DNA of 17,684 nt from CANHVK01 sp044232905 (GTDB lineage Bacteria > Bacteroidota > Bacteroidia > Flavobacteriales_D > Crocinitomicaceae). The stretch covers positions 1-17,684 of the forward strand of contig JBIIKZ010000049.1 in the NCBI GenBank assembly GCA_044232905.1. Direction: 5' to 3'. The notes beneath the pieces are model-generated. The model was given only the letters and a program-made list of their open reading frames with translations, ran no database searches and was not told where the DNA came from. Of the stretch, positions 15,801 to 17,684 are shown piece by piece (the first letter of the stretch is position 1; every line of letters begins with the position of its first letter). The position numbers were made by a program, and so were the translations under genes.

Positions 15801-17565
15801 ACTCCTCTGGAGTTAACATCGCTGTATACGGATTATAAGGTGACCAAGCAGAACCATTATCACTCATCTCTATGGTGATGTTTTCCAATCCATAGGCATG
15901 CTCTTGCTTGTAATGGATAGGTTGTGGTGGTAGGGTTTCTGTGTAATCACTGGCCAAGGCTGGTGTGGTATAACCTCCTATTAATTTATTTACGTTGTCC
16001 GATGGATTTAAGCCTTTTTGGAATTGAATGTCGATATAGCTATCCAGCGGAATTGGCATTTCAAGAACAACTGTATTTGGGTCTGGTGCTGTTGTATAGG
16101 CATCTAACATAAATACCTCATTGGATTTTATGTTGACTGCCTTTGCCATCGCTTTCAATGCCGCTTGTTGGGTGGTTTGGTTGCCTTCTAATGGTAATGG
16201 ATAAATCGGATCGATGTGGCTTGGTCGTGGGGCTTTCTCCCATTTAAATTCAACGGTAAAGCATTTCTCAAAGCGTTTTCTTAAAATACGAACGCCAACA
16301 CATAGTTCTGCGGATCCATAAATCAAGAATGGGTTCGGTACTTCGACTGCTAGGGTTGTGTTCACTGAAATAAAGAATCCACATCCCATAAAACTAACAT
16401 CAACCCCTCCACCTACTTTGGCATATGCTCCGATCTGTGGTTTTAAGAAACTAATGTGTCCTCCAACTTCTATGTATACATTGACTTGTGCCCTGACTAC
16501 TCCCTTGCAATAGGATTTATTAAACCCAAAGTCAACACGTGCCATCGTCTTGATTTCTCTGCGATTAATCATCAAGTACGATTTGGCTGTAAACAAACTC
16601 AATACCTCACAGGTGATTGGTTTCTTTTCTGTACCAAAGTTGATGTACCAAGCACTTGGGTTATCAAAGAAGTAGCCTGCTCCTACTTCGGCATACAGTT
16701 TTAATATCCTACCTTGCTCTCCAATCTTATAATCGGCACCAAAACTAAATTCTACGGATTTCTTTGGTTCATAGGCTACAACGGCAAAGAACGGTGGATC
16801 GGTACCATCTAACCCTACGCGCGGACCTAATACATTGGCTTTTCCTTCCAAGTAAATGACACTTGGCATGGAAAGGAGTAAAAACAACTTGGTTGAAAAT
16901 GGTTTTCCTTCATCTGCTGTAGTGGCGATGGTTGTTCCTACACCTACTGAAAAAGGCTTTTTACTGGAAGAGGTTTGGGTTGGTTTTTCAAACTTACCTA
17001 AATTAACTCCTTCTCTATTGGGAGCATTCTTTTTGGATTTGTAATAATCAAACCAACTTGCGGTATCATCAAGTCCCGTGGCGTGTTTGGTGGCAACATA
17101 GCGTTTTCCAAGTAAGCCTCTAAAGCCATAAATCCCTAATCCTGTTGAGGCTAATGGAATCGGGGATGGGAAATCCAAATGGGCATCAATAATCCAAGCG
17201 GGGTACTTCGTGTCAAAACGCATGTCCATACCTCCAGAGATACCTACCTTCGGTAGGTTGACATCTACTCCACCCATGTACTCTGCGCCATTGACAGCTA
17301 AAAATCCATGGATAAGCACCGTTGCGTCTTCCCTGCTTGCATCACCTGGTATGATTAAATCGATGGCTAAACTGTCAATCGAAATATAGGATTTATGTGG
17401 TTTGTTGTTACTAGTATCGTCGTCAATGGTATAAAAATACTTCAAGCCCGTTCCTCTCACATCTACACCACCTGGGTTCACATTCACGCCGCCATCAAAG
17501 CCCCAGAAATTGTATTTTCTGTTATCCTGCTCGTGTGAACCAAAGTGAATGGCTGTAACATTCAA
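12880..17565 (-). CDS. Giant beta-rich protein with coiled coil, 5'-truncated and probably frameshifted
   Basis: From a TTG at 17565 the frame gives 1561 residues, but that TTG is unlikely to be the true start: the frame is open and protein-like for 18 more codons up to a TAG at 17620-17622 (see the upstream fragment). Residues 1-450 are glycine- and beta-rich with repeated strand patterns (GVNVNPGGVDVRGTG; GGVDVNLPKVGISGGMD; LFLLLSMPSVIYLEGKANV; YAEVGAGYFF). They resemble, from memory, the DUF6603 type of large bacterial proteins. Residues about 850-890 and 940-998 form coiled-coil helices rich in Lys, Glu, Gln and Leu. After them come WRPNTKYRIGLTVSD (1059-1073) and a beta-rich C-terminal third. 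Cysteines are unusually common. GC is uneven: about 47% at 13261-13500 but about 31% at 15121-15360. It is the first visible gene of the fibre operon. Function is unknown. Confidence 0.7.
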   Translation of the reverse strand: MNVTAIHFGSHEQDNRKYNFWGFDGGVNVNPGGVDVRGTGLKYFYTIDDDTSNNKPHKSYISIDSLAIDLIIPGDASREDATVLIHGFLAVNGAEYMGGVDVNLPKVGISGGMDMRFDTKYPAWIIDAHLDFPSPIPLASTGLGIYGFRGLLGKRYVATKHATGLDDTASWFDYYKSKKNAPNREGVNLGKFEKPTQTSSSKKPFSVGVGTTIATTADEGKPFSTKLFLLLSMPSVIYLEGKANVLGPRVGLDGTDPPFFAVVAYEPKKSVEFSFGADYKIGEQGRILKLYAEVGAGYFFDNPSAWYINFGTEKKPITCEVLSLFTAKSYLMINRREIKTMARVDFGFNKSYCKGVVRAQVNVYIEVGGHISFLKPQIGAYAKVGGGVDVSFMGCGFFISVNTTLAVEVPNPFLIYGSAELCVGVRILRKRFEKCFTVEFKWEKAPRPSHIDPIYPLPLEGNQTTQQAALKAMAKAVNIKSNEVFMLDAYTTAPDPNTVVLEMPIPLDSYIDIQFQKGLNPSDNVNKLIGGYTTPALASDYTETLPPQPIHYKQEHAYGLENITIEMSDNGSAWSPYNPYTAMLTPEEFTLFDSEKSNYKIGYWQKKGTAYDHLRILSQSPFSYTDKDVAGKYVPEKFGLTAGMLFCERRKVEKRCQSWENVATDKVFASNSKNTGNTINYTFSQPAKVMEFPNVFNIQKSVCFEEGELRVDFPKSVRSISLKAFTYLTSIDVLGYTGKERKDSNLVIAQTISRDELLSEIDWKLPKNVSADFLIIRVNSSDKTKINTLLQQLNVLKQQRISIIDVTMIASITAQIQLLETAIANQYSVSKCVTPADDPYSGNTIDPIIYQQIADTEGEIVVITTEITTLTTQYTTAKEELAVLEQKYKTCFKNLCEYQLPPNALSCLKEMSLLPPADGATDAEYATFMADVSKFIDDIHLASIQYYIDLKKVCRDMKLYIEKKKNYIQTLFKQIETKTSKLHKLQKTLEDLNAYITAHTGIGYVRPEGYGRCGTFVHQLCWLTVEDEVYNQAIVAQAAIQEEYEAMVKGMEHTYSPIWRPNTKYRIGLTVSDRVDGSAPQVKTIYYLFHTKGPVGHWHLEEKVKTTYLSLASNVTEQQTKEAAKQKMLTSLKAYVDYTKSYPNADGNVINAKPLFYKEGKLNLFYSERYVYHFFNNWPVYNNQPVKTGELEVIIKDPSEDITYTNPPTPTFLTTTEPSKILAYAGSLRWEKDITPYLNRSASLLSNLAVPTLANPGSNIEVCIQTGGLPIQPARVKTTIIPMYLKPLKLYTALFNNKFNGVNKEVHQYVFQTSRYGDFTEQVMSYQLEDKDKNQKEAIFQIKLTSNSDKVMARKIVMRTLPSATETEYQRVVSTYADPFDQLIYGAYRLSPMEIPISTEFNVVRDEKANIVGIWIRNPEPFNDPKLPRGKNEGDALDTTDVITQTLEIIGAKKNEYSFLWNKDLTQVFIMKSTGNILEAIPFARSSAQDFTLRFRFKFMLWDGAKYNADPAIRHIVETPEIVFARNIKKTLKESGFTIPSNGQSIEIPFAQQYFNNNNSI

Positions 17566-17683
17566 CTTCGCTGGTCCTAAGGGTACGGTGATGGATTTTG
17601 GTAAAGGTAAGGTTCCACCCTAGTTCAATGCGGCCGTTTTCCCAAATGATTAATTTTTGTAAATGGAATGATTCTGTGATGCC
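17522..17683 (-). CDS. 5' fragment of the giant gene in the other frame, running off the window
   Basis: On the minus strand the frame starting at 17683 is open from the window edge. It reads GITESFHLQKLIIWENGRIE and then LG, after which it becomes unlike protein and stops at 17522-17524. Where it loses sense, the main frame begins to read GGTLPLPKSITVPLGPAKLN immediately after a TAG. Adding one G to the GGG at 17618-17620 would join the two as IELGGGTLPLPKS without a stop. This is best read as the upstream part of the same gene, split by a one-base deletion that is either real or a sequencing error. The true start lies beyond the window. Confidence 0.6.
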   Translation of the reverse strand, partial: GITESFHLQKLIIWENGRIELGWNLTFTKIHHRTLRTSEVECYSHSLWFTRAG

Positions 17684-17684
17684 T

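Noticed and set aside
17563..17565. TTG as the true start of the giant gene
   Set aside because: The frame upstream of it is protein-like for 18 codons and joins the edge-open frame after a one-base correction, so the start should lie outside the window.

Overview
The window is about 36% GC by impression and every gene I accept is on the minus strand. Genes lie a few bases to tens of bases apart, with no recognisable Shine-Dalgarno sequences. The base composition, A/T-rich leaders, a beta-propeller of the type common in Flavobacteriia surface proteins, and fibre repeats familiar from Flavobacteriia phage-like loci suggest a member of Bacteroidota, probably a flavobacterium. No rRNA, tRNA, integrase, transposase or CRISPR was seen, so the assignment rests on style only.

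Reading in the direction of transcription (high to low coordinates), the window opens inside a very large gene (12880-17565 and beyond) for a glycine- and beta-rich protein with a central coiled coil. A probable single-base deletion near 17619 interrupts its 5' part, and the gene runs off the window edge. Next come a 1793-residue giant with a carbohydrate-binding-like jelly-roll and C-terminal fibronectin-III-like domains (7493-12874), a 515-residue beta-propeller-like protein (5934-7481), two sister fibre proteins of 265 and 272 residues (5118-5915, 4289-5107), and a 785-residue repeat-built tail-fibre protein (1907-4264). The three fibre genes share one short N-terminal module that looks like a common docking piece. 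These six genes look like one operon and end at a strong hairpin terminator (1855-1896).

Behind the terminator a second unit begins: a three-helix membrane protein of unknown function (602-1789), a seven-copy heptamer repeat, a GH24 (T4-type) lysozyme with intact catalytic residues (105-554), and the first 24 codons of an unidentified gene (1-72).

Together this looks like the distal, target-recognition end of a phage-tail-derived particle with an endolysin beside it. It could be a prophage, a tailocin or an extracellular contractile injection system. The window contains no sheath, tube, baseplate, ATPase, terminase or capsid gene, so the type cannot be decided here. The two giant proteins and the propeller do not match classical phage tail parts that I know, and they are the best candidates for something poorly described.
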